Below are positions 22,230-30,759 of a stretch of DNA of 32,850 nt, piece by piece. Under the pieces are notes generated by a model. It saw only the letters and a list, made by a program, of their open reading frames with translations. It was not told where the DNA came from and searched no databases. Positions within the stretch are counted from its first letter, which is position 1; every line of letters starts with the position of its first letter. The stretch is from IMG/VR virus record IMGVR_UViG_3300037843_000015, positions 1 through 32,850 of that record, one strand, 5' to 3'. The DNA is from a virus. Position numbers and translations under genes: made by a program.

Positions 22230-23494
22230 TGGCAACGACCAGCGTACCTCCAATTCAATGGCTCACGACCGGCGTCGTACTCCCGACGGACGCGGCGATC
22301 CTTGCTGGCGTTCAGTCCGACATCAACGCGGCCTTTGGCGGAGGAGTCAACCCCGCACTCGCCACGCCGCAAGGGCAGATCGCATCGAGCAATTCGGCGG
22401 TCATCTCAGACAAGAACAGCGCCATTGCCTACATTGCAAACCAGGTCGATCCGCAATATGCTGAGGGAAGATTCCAGGATGCAATAGGCCGCATCTACTT
22501 CATGACGCGCAACCCGGCTTCTTCCACGGTCGTCATTGCTACCATCGGCGGCTTGCCGGGAACCTACATTCCTACCGGAGTCCTTGCGCTGGATACCTCT
22601 CAGAACGTCTACCAGCTTCTAGGAGCCGTCACGATAGGTGAAGGCGGTACAATCCCTGCCGAGTTCTCCAACGTCGCCACAGGGCCGATTCCATGCGTAG
22701 AAGGTACACTCACGAAACTTTATCAGACCGTGCCGGGATGGGATACGGTGACAAATGCGGCGGCTGGTATCCTTGGCTCCGATGTGGAAAGTTCGCAAGC
22801 CTTTGAACTTCGCCGTCAGAACTCTGTTGCGCTCAACAGCCACGGGACGACAGATGCCATTTTCGCAAATGTGTACGCCGTTGCTGGCGTGCTCGACTGC
22901 TACGTGATTGACAATCAATCAGGAGGAACAGTCAATTATGGAACGACAAATTACCCGCTTGCCCCACACTCAATTTATGTTGCGGTCGTTGGCGGCTCGC
23001 CCAGCGCAATCACACAAGCTATCTGGCTCGCCAAAGACGGCGGCTGCTCCTACAGTGCATGGCCAAACTGGCCAGCGGGGTCCACGGTCCCCGGTGTAGG
23101 GTCAGTTGAAACTGTCATCGTCTACGATACTCGCCCCCAGTACGCACCCAACTATCCAGCCTACGGGGTGAGCTATATTGTTCCCGCTGCAACGCCGGTG
23201 TATTTCGCCGTAACTGTGACGAACGCGGCGGCGCTGCCTTCGGACTATGCGACTCTGATTCAAAACGCGATCATCGCACAGTTTAACGGCGAGAACGGCA
23301 ACACGCCTGCCGGGATTGCTTCTCTGATTCTGGCACTCAGCTATACCGGAGCGATCTTCGCGGCCGTCCCAGGGCTATCGCTCGTTAGCATTTTCGTTGG
23401 CCTGACGGCTTCGCCAACCGGCTATGAGGCGGCAATGGGAATCGACCAGGTGCCAACATTGAGCAGCGCGGATATCAGCGTGGTGAGCATCTAG
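22229..23494 (+). CDS. Baseplate J-like protein
   Basis: Baseplate J proteins form the wedge ring that carries the fibres. The sequence has the expected N-terminal ALATPQGQIASSNSAVISDK helix, the central GTIPAEFSNVATGPIPCVEG and GILGSDVESSQAFELRRQNS motif ('G-x-D-x-E-x-x-x-x-x-R-R'), and a beta C-terminus. The length of 421 aa fits. ATG 22229 lies in a TGATG junction with the gp46 gene. Confidence 0.88.
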   Translation: MATTSVPPIQWLTTGVVLPTDAAILAGVQSDINAAFGGGVNPALATPQGQIASSNSAVISDKNSAIAYIANQVDPQYAEGRFQDAIGRIYFMTRNPASSTVVIATIGGLPGTYIPTGVLALDTSQNVYQLLGAVTIGEGGTIPAEFSNVATGPIPCVEGTLTKLYQTVPGWDTVTNAAAGILGSDVESSQAFELRRQNSVALNSHGTTDAIFANVYAVAGVLDCYVIDNQSGGTVNYGTTNYPLAPHSIYVAVVGGSPSAITQAIWLAKDGGCSYSAWPNWPAGSTVPGVGSVETVIVYDTRPQYAPNYPAYGVSYIVPAATPVYFAVTVTNAAALPSDYATLIQNAIIAQFNGENGNTPAGIASLILALSYTGAIFAAVPGLSLVSIFVGLTASPTGYEAAMGIDQVPTLSSADISVVSI

Positions 23495-23496
23495 CT

Positions 23497-24072
23497 ATGG
23501 AAAATGTCCTACAAACCCTGATCAGTCAGTATGCTAACAGCCCAACCATCCTTGCGCTCATCGAATCGTTCAATGCGGCAGTTGACCCCGCCGCAGACTT
23601 GGATGCTTTTCTTACTCACGTCTGGCAGGTGGACACAGCACAGGGAGTGTTTCTTGACAACGTTTGGGGGCGCATCGTTGGAGTCACCAGAACGATTCCG
23701 ACGAACCCGGTAACGGTGTTGACCGACGCGCAGTTCCTGGAATTGATTCTGCTCAAGGCGCTTGCGAACATTTCGCGGGACAGTTCGTATTCGATCAACA
23801 CGCTGTTGCTAGAGTGGATGGCGGGGCGCGGGCGGGCATACGTCAACGATCTGGGAAACATGGAGATTCGCTATCAATTCGAGTTTGCGTTAGAACCGTT
23901 CGAGATTGATATTATTACTCAGAGCGGAATCTTTCTCAGACCGGCAGGCGTGGGCGGTTGGATGGTCAACTCGCCTCTGCCTGTATTTGGTTTCAGCGGC
24001 ATGACCGATGGGGCGGCTCCGTTTGGGCAGGCTCCGTTTATGCCTGTCGGCAACCCGTACAGCGTGGCGTGA
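23497..24072 (+). CDS. Tail/baseplate protein DUF2612
   Basis: The segment LTHVWQVDTAQGVFLDNVWGRIVGVTR (its two halves, about residues 40-66) and the following ISRDSSYSINTLLLEWM are the DUF2612 pattern. This family, like Mu gp48, joins wedge and fibres. Its C-terminus (GFSGMTDGAAPFGQAPF) is the usual Gly/Pro/Phe-rich tail. The length is 191 aa. It starts 2 bases after the baseplate J stop. Confidence 0.82.
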   Translation: MENVLQTLISQYANSPTILALIESFNAAVDPAADLDAFLTHVWQVDTAQGVFLDNVWGRIVGVTRTIPTNPVTVLTDAQFLELILLKALANISRDSSYSINTLLLEWMAGRGRAYVNDLGNMEIRYQFEFALEPFEIDIITQSGIFLRPAGVGGWMVNSPLPVFGFSGMTDGAAPFGQAPFMPVGNPYSVA

Positions 24073-24081
24073 GGAGAGACA

Positions 24082-24912
24082 ATGCAGTTGAGCAGCGTAC
24101 CATCACAAATCGTTAAGGCATGGGCCGCGGGTGATTCATCCAAGACGAATCCTATCCCTGTCCCGTCACAGACGGGGATTACTCCAGGCGCTGCCAGTTT
24201 GACAGATGGATTTCCACCGCTCTGCGCTACGCCTGTCGCGTCGGGGGGAATTCCGCCCTCGAAGGCCGACATGAATGGAATCCTCTACCAGATGAGCGCA
24301 GTGGATGTATGGATGTGCGCTGGCGGTGGGTTCCCATACAACTCCGCATTCTCGTCCGCAATCGGGGGGTATCCGACGGGCGCTCGCGTGTTGATGGCCA
24401 GCGGAAACGGCTACTGGGTGAGCACGACAGACAACAACGTAACCGATCCCGATACAGGTGGAGCTGGCTGGGCATCTGACGACTCGAACGCGATTACGGC
24501 CCTTACCGGCGACGTGACGGCGAATGGACCAGGTAGCGCAGTGGCAACATTGGCGGCTAGCGGCGTGACAGCGGGAAGTTACATTGGTGCTGACATCACT
24601 GTCGATGCAAAGGGGCGCGTAACAGCAGCATCAAACGGTTTCACGTCAGGTAGTAACGGAAATGGATCATGGGTAAGAGACCCAACCGGGCATATCCATC
24701 AATGGGGTCCGCTTTCTGGAACGGTTTCTCACAATACAACTGTTACGTTCCCGACACCGTTTACAGCCGGATGCTCCCCTGTTGTGGTGGTGTCGAATGA
24801 GAACGCAGGAGCCGGACAATGCACCACGGCCTCGTCGATAACAACAAGCGGTTTTTACTTTGGCGGATACGGAAGTTCAGATGTTGGACAATGGATTGCG
24901 GATGGTTATTAA
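24082..24912 (+). CDS. Tail fibre protein with gp53-like C-terminal domain
   Basis: A GAGGAGAGAC site precedes the ATG. The N-terminal ~110 residues (MQLSSVPSQIVKAWAAGDSS, then GGIPPSKADMNGILYQMSAV) match the fibre attachment region common after DUF2612 genes. The middle has the tail-fibre repeat type TGDVTANGPGSAVATLAASG and ITVDAKGRVTAASNG. The C-terminal ~80 residues (WVRDPTGHIHQWG onwards, FPTPFTAGCSPVVVVSNE) fit the gp53-like receptor-binding domain. The length is 276 aa. It probably contacts the host surface. Confidence 0.8.
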   Translation: MQLSSVPSQIVKAWAAGDSSKTNPIPVPSQTGITPGAASLTDGFPPLCATPVASGGIPPSKADMNGILYQMSAVDVWMCAGGGFPYNSAFSSAIGGYPTGARVLMASGNGYWVSTTDNNVTDPDTGGAGWASDDSNAITALTGDVTANGPGSAVATLAASGVTAGSYIGADITVDAKGRVTAASNGFTSGSNGNGSWVRDPTGHIHQWGPLSGTVSHNTTVTFPTPFTAGCSPVVVVSNENAGAGQCTTASSITTSGFYFGGYGSSDVGQWIADGY

Positions 24913-24921
24913 GGAGATACG

Positions 24922-27900
24922 ATGAAGCGAATTTTAACGATTTCGATTCTTGCACTGGCTGCGATCTTTGCGCCGATGGTTCATTCACAGTCCAGCGGGA
25001 GCACGCCTCCGCCGCCGCCATACTGTACATCTGCGAATGCGGGCGCTCTCTACACGAACACCGGCACGAGTCCAGCGACGGTGTACACGTGCAGTTACTA
25101 CAACCTGGCTTGGCAATGGGTGGTAAATCCGAGCTATGGCGGGCTGGTTTTGTACCCGACTGTGCCGTCTACCTGCTCAGGGGCACTGCCGGTATTCTTA
25201 GCTGGCTGGCCGACGAATACGCAGATGTATGTGTGCGTAAATGGCGTTCCTGTTCCGCAAGCGATAGGACCGCCCGGACCAGTAGGCCCATCAGGACCGC
25301 CCCTCAACTGGCGCGGTAATTGGGAAGCATATACGCCGTATGCGCGAAATGACGGATTCATAGAGGCTGGCATCGGTTACGTGGTCATCACATCCTATAC
25401 ATCGGGAGCAACTTTTGGATCGCTTGATACTGCGAATAGCGTCCAGATTGCGACAGGATGTGCGGGTGGCGTGTGTCAGATTCTAGAGGGCGGCACGGGC
25501 GCGACTACAGCAGGTGCGGCTTTGTCGAATCTGGGTGGAACTCCAGCTATTGTAAATCCAGCGGTGTGCTATACAGGATGGCCATCTTCTTCTCCATTGT
25601 ACGGAAATACACCGCCCGCATGGTGCGGAGCCTCTGGCCAGACAGCAGACGTTTACATCCAAGCCGCCTGCAATCAACTGCCATCCGCTGGCGGCACAAT
25701 CGACTTGCGCGGGTTTGGGGCGACGACCCAGACGCTTGCCAATTCGATCACCGGCTGTATGTCGCCAACAAAAGCGGTCTTGTTTCTGGTAGACAATTCG
25801 ACGTATTGGCAGATCACAGAATCAGATGGGGGCACCATGTTCCCGTTGGATAATAATTCTGGTGTTGTAGGGGAGGGTTTGGGCCAGTGCTCTCCCAGTT
25901 ATGCGAACCCGCGTGGGTTTGCATTGACCGGAGTGGCGAACGTAACATCTATTTTCGGCCCCGCGCACACTGACGGATCACAGGAGGATTTAGCGGTTAA
26001 GGGTCTGTGTATGCATGGCTACGCTCGCGAGTATGGCGTTACTGCCTACACCACTGTATCTGGAGTATCGACTACGCTGACAATGGTAGGCCCGGCTCCG
26101 AGCGCGGGACAGCAAGTGACATTCTATTTTTCCGCCGGACCAACTTATCTGAGCGGTCAAACGCTTACAGTTGCCTCAAGCAATCCTTCTCTTAATCAGT
26201 ACACCGTGAATACCGCAGCCTCTACGGGCAGCGGGTCAGCAACGGGATACAGCACCTTCTTCGCTATAGTTACCAAAGGACTGATTTATCTTGGCGGCAT
26301 CGGCGGCACGAATACCGCAATCGTGGATAACAACGTCGATCAGTGCAACACCGCCTGTCTGTGGATTGAAAACTCTGGCGGGTCGATGAGTGTTCATGGC
26401 AATGATTTCAGCGCCACGGAGGGAGACTATTGGGTAACCGCAAGCCCCATTGTGCTCTATGCTTACGGCGGCACTGGAGTTCAATTGTCTGATATTTACA
26501 TCTTCAACAACAACATCGAGCACGCCAACGGCGGCTTGCTCTACCCTGAATTGAATATTCATACAGACGGGTCAGGAGCGGGATTCGGTAGAATCAACGT
26601 CCACGATAACTATTTTGAGCGCAACAGTCCCAGTTACTTTGGCAGCGTTCCGAGCGTGAACGGAATTTACCTTGAGAATTGCAGGGATTGCAAGTTTGAA
26701 AATCTCGCTGCCGGGGGAGGGTCTGGTGGATCTGGTGGAACTGACTTCATCCACGTAGTTCAAACTGCGACCAACCTGGGAGGGCGGACGAACAATGTGC
26801 AGTTTGAGAATATCGCAAACGGAGATGGGTTCGGCTCAGCATTTACGAACACCTTGAATGATACCGTGGACGGAGTGACATTAAGTGCTATATCTAATTA
26901 CGATATTACAGACTATACGATACTGCCGGGGTACTGGCAGTATAACGTTCCTCCAAATACCGTGTACGTTGCGAACGGGCCAGACATCGTAGCCGGGGCG
27001 GGGCTGTTTTCGGGAACCTGCAACCCCTGCACCTACACGGGGTGGAATCAATATCTCAGCGGCCTGACTTCCGGGCAAGTAACATACTCGTTAGTTGCCG
27101 ACGCACCTCCTGTGTCTCCGTGGAACAGCGCGGGCGGAACTTCCTCGCAGGATATTCTCATCGGGGCAAATAGCTCTCCTATCTATTCCGCAGCGGGCAT
27201 CCAGCAATCATCAACGCCATACGCGCAAGTGGCTGGAAACACGTATATAGTTTCAGTTGCCGCGAAACTTATCAGCGGGACTAACCTACAGCTTCTTTTG
27301 TTTGTAGGCAACGGGTCAACAAGCAATTGCCAAGGAAGCGGGTCTACTATCTTTTCCATCACATCGTCGTGGGCATATTACAATTTCGTTTGCACGGCTA
27401 TACTAACTGAAAATGTCTTAATCGCTCCGCAAGTCGGAACCGTGGCAGTAAGCGCAACCGGAGAGGTGCGGGTTGCGAACATCCAGATGTTCGCTCCCAA
27501 TGGAGGCCAGCAGAACTCTATTCCGATTTGGGTAGGGACTACGGGCAATAAGCTGGGCAACGCGACAGCGGCACAGTTAAATTCCTCTCTCTATGTGGCT
27601 GGCGGAGGCACGGCGCAAGCGCAGACAGTTACGCTGACTCCCGCGCCTGGGTCACTCACAAACGGCATGGTGGTACGCTGGTTGCCACTAGCTGCCAATA
27701 CGCTGACCGCGCCAACGCTGGCAGTGAACGGTTTGGCCGCAACCACGATCACAAAGTGTGGCACGGTAGCACTTGTAGCAAATGATTTGATTACGACTGC
27801 GATTGCGACGGTCGTGTATGATGGGACATACTTTGAATTACAGAATCCGCAGGCGGTGGCGTGCGGAAGCATTAGCTATCCCGGCGCTGGTGTTCCTGTA

Positions 27901-28905
27901 TCCACTGGCTCGGCGTGGGGAATGTCGCTTACTAAATATGGTAGTGCGGCGGGCGTAGCAACGTCATCCGATCCTGGTACAACGGCAGAAGTGCCGATGG
28001 TGGCAGATGGTACACACGGACAGAAACCGAGCGCATCTGGAGCATTGGGGACAGGTGCATTTGCTCCGGCTTATACTCTTCCGGCAACGGTTGTGCAGAC
28101 GAATCAGGCAAACACATATACAACGGGTTTACAGGACTTTTCCGCAGTAGCTCAGGTTAAAATGCCTGTGACAGCAAATTATGCAAGCGCGGCTCAGGGT
28201 GAGCTTGGATATGACTCAACCAATCTAAATTGGCACGTTTGGCAGAATGGGGCCGATAACTTCATGGCAGTATTCCCTGCCGGATCGCCACCAACCAGCG
28301 GCCACGTAGCAGGATTCTTGAAGTCTACAAATTCATGGTCATTGCAGGATTTGGGCGCTATGCCATCTGCTCTACCGCCTAATGGCAGCGCGAGCGGAGA
28401 TTTAAGTGGAACCTATCCGGGGCCAACAGTGGCAAAGGTAAACGGGAATACTCCCGGCGCTTCTTGCACGAATCAGGTAGTAACTGCCATCAACTCGTCC
28501 GCGCAAGGGACTTGTACTTCCTTAGCCACTTCCTATCTGCCCACTGCTCAAGTGACGCGCACAGTGGTCGTGACAGATGTAACTCCTGTGATTGGCGATG
28601 ATCTTTTAATCACCGTCCTAGACTCGGCGACAGCGATACAACTAACAAGATTCTCTTGTGGAGTCACCGGCTCAACTTCGGTAATTACAAATCTGGTGAG
28701 CGGCGGAAACTCGCTGATCTCCGATATGACAGCCACAGCCGGAACGGTCAATCAAGTCGTAGTTACGAGTTGGGTCAGCGGCTCATGCAGTTCTCAAACA
28801 ACTTACTGCCCTGTTGCGGCTCACACACCAGTTACCCTTCACATCGGCACAATCTCAGGAACCCCAACGTCGTTAAACTGTGCAGTGGATTACACGGTGA
28901 ACTAA
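24922..28905 (+). CDS. Large tailspike/fibre (1327 aa) with signal peptide, beta-helix and binding modules
   Basis: Residues 1-22 form a clear Sec-type signal peptide: MKRILTISILALAAIFAPMV then HSQ. A short collagen-like run (GPPGPVGPSGPP) lies at ~115-127, followed by a sugar-binding-like NWRGNWEAYTPYARNDGFIE unit and the fibre motif GGTGATTAGAALSNLGG. Residues ~230-650 have the short Asn/Gly-rich turns of a right-handed parallel beta-helix (NNNIEHANGGLLYPE, INVHDNYFERN, IYLENCRDCKFENL), as in polysaccharide-degrading tailspikes. A jelly-roll-like region follows (~690-860), and the C-terminus has GDLSGTYPGPTVAKVNG repeats and several Cys pairs. An export signal is unusual for a virion protein. 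AAGGAGATAC precedes the ATG. Confidence 0.75.
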   Translation: MKRILTISILALAAIFAPMVHSQSSGSTPPPPPYCTSANAGALYTNTGTSPATVYTCSYYNLAWQWVVNPSYGGLVLYPTVPSTCSGALPVFLAGWPTNTQMYVCVNGVPVPQAIGPPGPVGPSGPPLNWRGNWEAYTPYARNDGFIEAGIGYVVITSYTSGATFGSLDTANSVQIATGCAGGVCQILEGGTGATTAGAALSNLGGTPAIVNPAVCYTGWPSSSPLYGNTPPAWCGASGQTADVYIQAACNQLPSAGGTIDLRGFGATTQTLANSITGCMSPTKAVLFLVDNSTYWQITESDGGTMFPLDNNSGVVGEGLGQCSPSYANPRGFALTGVANVTSIFGPAHTDGSQEDLAVKGLCMHGYAREYGVTAYTTVSGVSTTLTMVGPAPSAGQQVTFYFSAGPTYLSGQTLTVASSNPSLNQYTVNTAASTGSGSATGYSTFFAIVTKGLIYLGGIGGTNTAIVDNNVDQCNTACLWIENSGGSMSVHGNDFSATEGDYWVTASPIVLYAYGGTGVQLSDIYIFNNNIEHANGGLLYPELNIHTDGSGAGFGRINVHDNYFERNSPSYFGSVPSVNGIYLENCRDCKFENLAAGGGSGGSGGTDFIHVVQTATNLGGRTNNVQFENIANGDGFGSAFTNTLNDTVDGVTLSAISNYDITDYTILPGYWQYNVPPNTVYVANGPDIVAGAGLFSGTCNPCTYTGWNQYLSGLTSGQVTYSLVADAPPVSPWNSAGGTSSQDILIGANSSPIYSAAGIQQSSTPYAQVAGNTYIVSVAAKLISGTNLQLLLFVGNGSTSNCQGSGSTIFSITSSWAYYNFVCTAILTENVLIAPQVGTVAVSATGEVRVANIQMFAPNGGQQNSIPIWVGTTGNKLGNATAAQLNSSLYVAGGGTAQAQTVTLTPAPGSLTNGMVVRWLPLAANTLTAPTLAVNGLAATTITKCGTVALVANDLITTAIATVVYDGTYFELQNPQAVACGSISYPGAGVPVSTGSAWGMSLTKYGSAAGVATSSDPGTTAEVPMVADGTHGQKPSASGALGTGAFAPAYTLPATVVQTNQANTYTTGLQDFSAVAQVKMPVTANYASAAQGELGYDSTNLNWHVWQNGADNFMAVFPAGSPPTSGHVAGFLKSTNSWSLQDLGAMPSALPPNGSASGDLSGTYPGPTVAKVNGNTPGASCTNQVVTAINSSAQGTCTSLATSYLPTAQVTRTVVVTDVTPVIGDDLLITVLDSATAIQLTRFSCGVTGSTSVITNLVSGGNSLISDMTATAGTVNQVVVTSWVSGSCSSQTTYCPVAAHTPVTLHIGTISGTPTSLNCAVDYTVN

Positions 28906-29706
28906 ATGAGAAAAATTCTGTACATTTCGGTTATGCTGGTTCTTTTGCTTCCGTGCTACGGACAGCACGTTATTAAGCACAAGGTTTTTACGCCTCCAAC
29001 TCCTCTCGGTCAGTGGAATCTTGCTGGCTGCACTACATCGGGAAGCGGCTGCACACCATCTAGCTCGACAACGGCATACGATCAAACGGGCAACGGCTAC
29101 GCAGGAACGTGGCAAGGCACCGATCCGAATCCTGGAGGCCCGACTTACTGGTATGGTGCGGGCCTTATAAATCAATATGCCGGGTTATTTGATGGAAGCA
29201 CGAACGGCGTGTTCTTAGGCACTTCCGCAGGTTTGCTTGCGCCTTTTGCGGGCCAGTCCATTTCACTTTCCTGCTGGTTCAAAGTAAACAATGTTGCCGG
29301 GGATTTCCTGCTTATAGGACAGGCTAAGAATTCGGGATCGTCATCCATCTCGATGTATATTTATGGTGCTTATAATACTCCAATTAGAGCAGTTACACAG
29401 AATGCTTCGTCCACTGTGGTAACAGCTTCTTCGGCTGCAAATATAACATCCGGAATATGGCATCTTGCTGTGGCTACCTACGATGGGGCACACGTCATTC
29501 TTTATTATGATGGGAATCAAGTTGACAGTGAAGTGCAAACCGGCAATTTGAAATCAATCGCCAGCACTTATCAACCCTCAATAGGAGCCGGAGATAATGC
29601 TGGTACCGTAACTAATCCGTTTAATGGGGTACTAGGCCCGTGTGGTGTGTATTCAACCGTGTTGACGGCAACACAAGCCCAGCAGATGTATCAAACAGCG
29701 TGGTAG
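28906..29706 (+). CDS. LamG/concanavalin-type lectin protein with signal peptide
   Basis: The ATG follows the stop of the tailspike gene directly. Residues 1-20 (MRKILYISVMLVLLLPCYGQ) are a Sec-type signal peptide; no lipobox in the strict L-x-x-C form with a suitable residue at the next position is evident, although Cys17 is close. Residues ~75-260 fit the Laminin_G_3 jelly roll: YAGLFDGSTNGVFLG, ISLSCWFKVNNVAGDFLLIG, WHLAVATYDGAHVILYYDG, NPFNGVLGPCGVYSTVLTA. This domain binds sugars or surface proteins. It is the last gene before the lysis region. Confidence 0.75.
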   Translation: MRKILYISVMLVLLLPCYGQHVIKHKVFTPPTPLGQWNLAGCTTSGSGCTPSSSTTAYDQTGNGYAGTWQGTDPNPGGPTYWYGAGLINQYAGLFDGSTNGVFLGTSAGLLAPFAGQSISLSCWFKVNNVAGDFLLIGQAKNSGSSSISMYIYGAYNTPIRAVTQNASSTVVTASSAANITSGIWHLAVATYDGAHVILYYDGNQVDSEVQTGNLKSIASTYQPSIGAGDNAGTVTNPFNGVLGPCGVYSTVLTATQAQQMYQTAW

Positions 29707-29842
29707 ATCGGGAGTTGAGTAGCTTTTCGGGGGATTAGGCAGCTTGCAAGCGGATCACGGGCGCGCAGCCGGAAGAACGGTCCACCAGCGGTAAAGGGGC
29801 TGGAGCGCACAACGAGGCCGGGACGGGCCAGGAGATTAGCTG
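29707..29842. other. 136-base gap between fibre and lysis genes, no gene seen
   Basis: No open frame with a ribosome site is visible. The stretch is GC-rich and ends with AGGAG, the ribosome site of the gene at 29843. No hairpin followed by a T-run marks a terminator, so late transcription probably continues into the lysis genes. Confidence 0.5.
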
Positions 29843-30262
29843 ATGGCCGAGAATCTAGCGGTAAAAGTGGGAAGGCTGGAGGAGCGTATGGAACACGTAG
29901 AAGCGGCGGTTGCCAATTTTCGCAGCCTTGACCGGAATGTGAGCGAGTTTATGACTGAGTTTCGCACGCATCGAAACGATGAAGAGGATGCGGCGAAAAG
30001 AGCGACCGAGGCGGTCAAGGTCGATCTGGAAGCGCACAACCGCAAGGCCGACCGGCGCATCAACACGCTCATTGCCATCTGTGCAATCATCACGCTGTTC
30101 TTCGGACTCCCGGTAGTCATCCACACAGCAATCGAGGTACGCAAAGAGATTCTGACCAACCAGATTCAGCTACCCCACTGGCCTCAGCACACCGGGCAGA
30201 TCGACACCGCGCACTCAACCCCTCGCGAGGACACCCTAATGTCCTATCCCAAACCGCAGTAA
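29843..30262 (+). CDS. Coiled-coil protein with one membrane segment (XhlA-like layout, 139 aa)
   Basis: Residues ~5-75 are a charged coiled coil (KVGRLEERMEHVEAAVANF). One membrane segment follows at ~75-100 (INTLIAICAIITLFFGLPVV), then ~40 polar residues ending in MSYPKPQ. Haemolysin XhlA-type proteins have the same order and assist holins, but are shorter. The location just before holin and endolysin supports a lysis or membrane role. Function by homology is not certain. AGGAG precedes the ATG. Confidence 0.65.
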   Translation: MAENLAVKVGRLEERMEHVEAAVANFRSLDRNVSEFMTEFRTHRNDEEDAAKRATEAVKVDLEAHNRKADRRINTLIAICAIITLFFGLPVVIHTAIEVRKEILTNQIQLPHWPQHTGQIDTAHSTPREDTLMSYPKPQ

Positions 30263-30274
30263 AGGAGAAAACCG

Positions 30275-30394
30275 ATGACGCTAGTAGCCGATCCGCCGCC
30301 CATCATTCCAGACCCGAAAGCGCCGGGAGAGCCTACCCCGTGCGATGAAGAGAAGCCGGTCGAACCCGCGCCGGAGCCGATTGCCTCAGAATAG
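30275..30394 (+). CDS. Proline-rich acidic mini-protein (39 aa)
   Basis: This short frame has a strong AAAGGAG ribosome site. The product is MTLVADPPPIIPDPKAPGEP, then TPCDEEKPVEPAPEPIASE, with about a third Pro plus many Glu/Asp. It has no signal peptide or lipobox, so it is not a typical Rz1 spanin despite the proline content and lysis location. It is probably disordered; the role is unknown. Confidence 0.5.
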   Translation: MTLVADPPPIIPDPKAPGEPTPCDEEKPVEPAPEPIASE

Positions 30395-30397
30395 CGA

Positions 30398-30426
30398 TTG
30401 ACAGTGTGGATGTAGAAGTGTAAATT
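30398..30426 (+). promoter_or_regulatory. Promoter of the ribbon-helix-helix gene, apparently leaderless
   Basis: TTGACA (30398-30403), 17 bases, then TAAATT (30421-30426). The -10 box ends 7 bases before ATG 30434, so the message should start at the initiator codon. No ribosome site is present. The distance from TTGACA to ATG is 30 bases, identical to the leftward-cassette promoter. Confidence 0.65.
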
Positions 30427-30433
30427 TACATCC
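30408..30433. promoter_or_regulatory. Nested palindromes overlapping the -10 box, likely autoregulatory operator
   Basis: GGATGTA (30408-30414) and TACATCC (30427-30433) form a perfect 7-bp inverted repeat, and TGTAAATTTACA (30419-30430) is a perfect 12-bp palindrome in its right half. Both cover the spacer, -10 box and start point. Ribbon-helix-helix proteins bind such short tandem half-sites as dimers of dimers, so the protein encoded next is the natural candidate to repress its own promoter. Confidence 0.6.
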
Positions 30434-30655
30434 ATGAAGACGGTCAACATTCCCGACGACCTGCACCGCCGCGTGAAGTTAGAGGCAGCACAAGCCGGTG
30501 TTTCTGTTGGGGTGTACCTTTTGCGCTTGATTGAGGCCGGGTTGAACTTCCGCGCCGAGGAGCTGAAAAAGGAAGCGGCATTCGACAAAGCAGACAAGGG
30601 ATGGGCATCGGCAAATGAGCGCATCACACAACTCACAGGAGAGATCAAAGCCTGA
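30434..30655 (+). CDS. Ribbon-helix-helix DNA-binding protein (73 aa)
   Basis: The N-terminus MKTVNIPDDLHRRVKLEAAQ is the classic ribbon strand followed by helix A; AGVSVGVYLLRLIEAGL is helix B, with the usual turn between. This is the Arc/MetJ/CopG fold, used by antitoxins and small repressors. The C-terminal ~30 residues (RAEELKKEAAFDKADKGW) are helical and could bind a partner. No toxin gene is adjacent, so a solitary regulator is more likely than a toxin-antitoxin pair. It has its own promoter and palindromic operator inside the lysis region. Confidence 0.75.
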   Translation: MKTVNIPDDLHRRVKLEAAQAGVSVGVYLLRLIEAGLNFRAEELKKEAAFDKADKGWASANERITQLTGEIKA

Positions 30656-30681
30656 AGACATGGACGCCGCCGCCGGACAGA

Positions 30682-30759
30682 ATGCTTCAAAAGCCTGAGA
30701 CGATGACACCGGAGCAGCAAACGGCGTGGGAACGCGCCAGGAAAGTAGGAGTCGCATGA
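30682..30759 (+). CDS. Possible mini-protein upstream of the holin (25 aa)
   Basis: The short frame (MLQKPETMTPEQQTAWERAR then KVGVA) ends in an ATGA overlap with the holin start. There is no ribosome site at its own ATG. The composition looks like coding sequence and resembles a C-terminal remnant of a longer protein. It may be a leader that couples translation to the holin, or a broken gene. Confidence 0.3.
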   Translation: MLQKPETMTPEQQTAWERARKVGVA

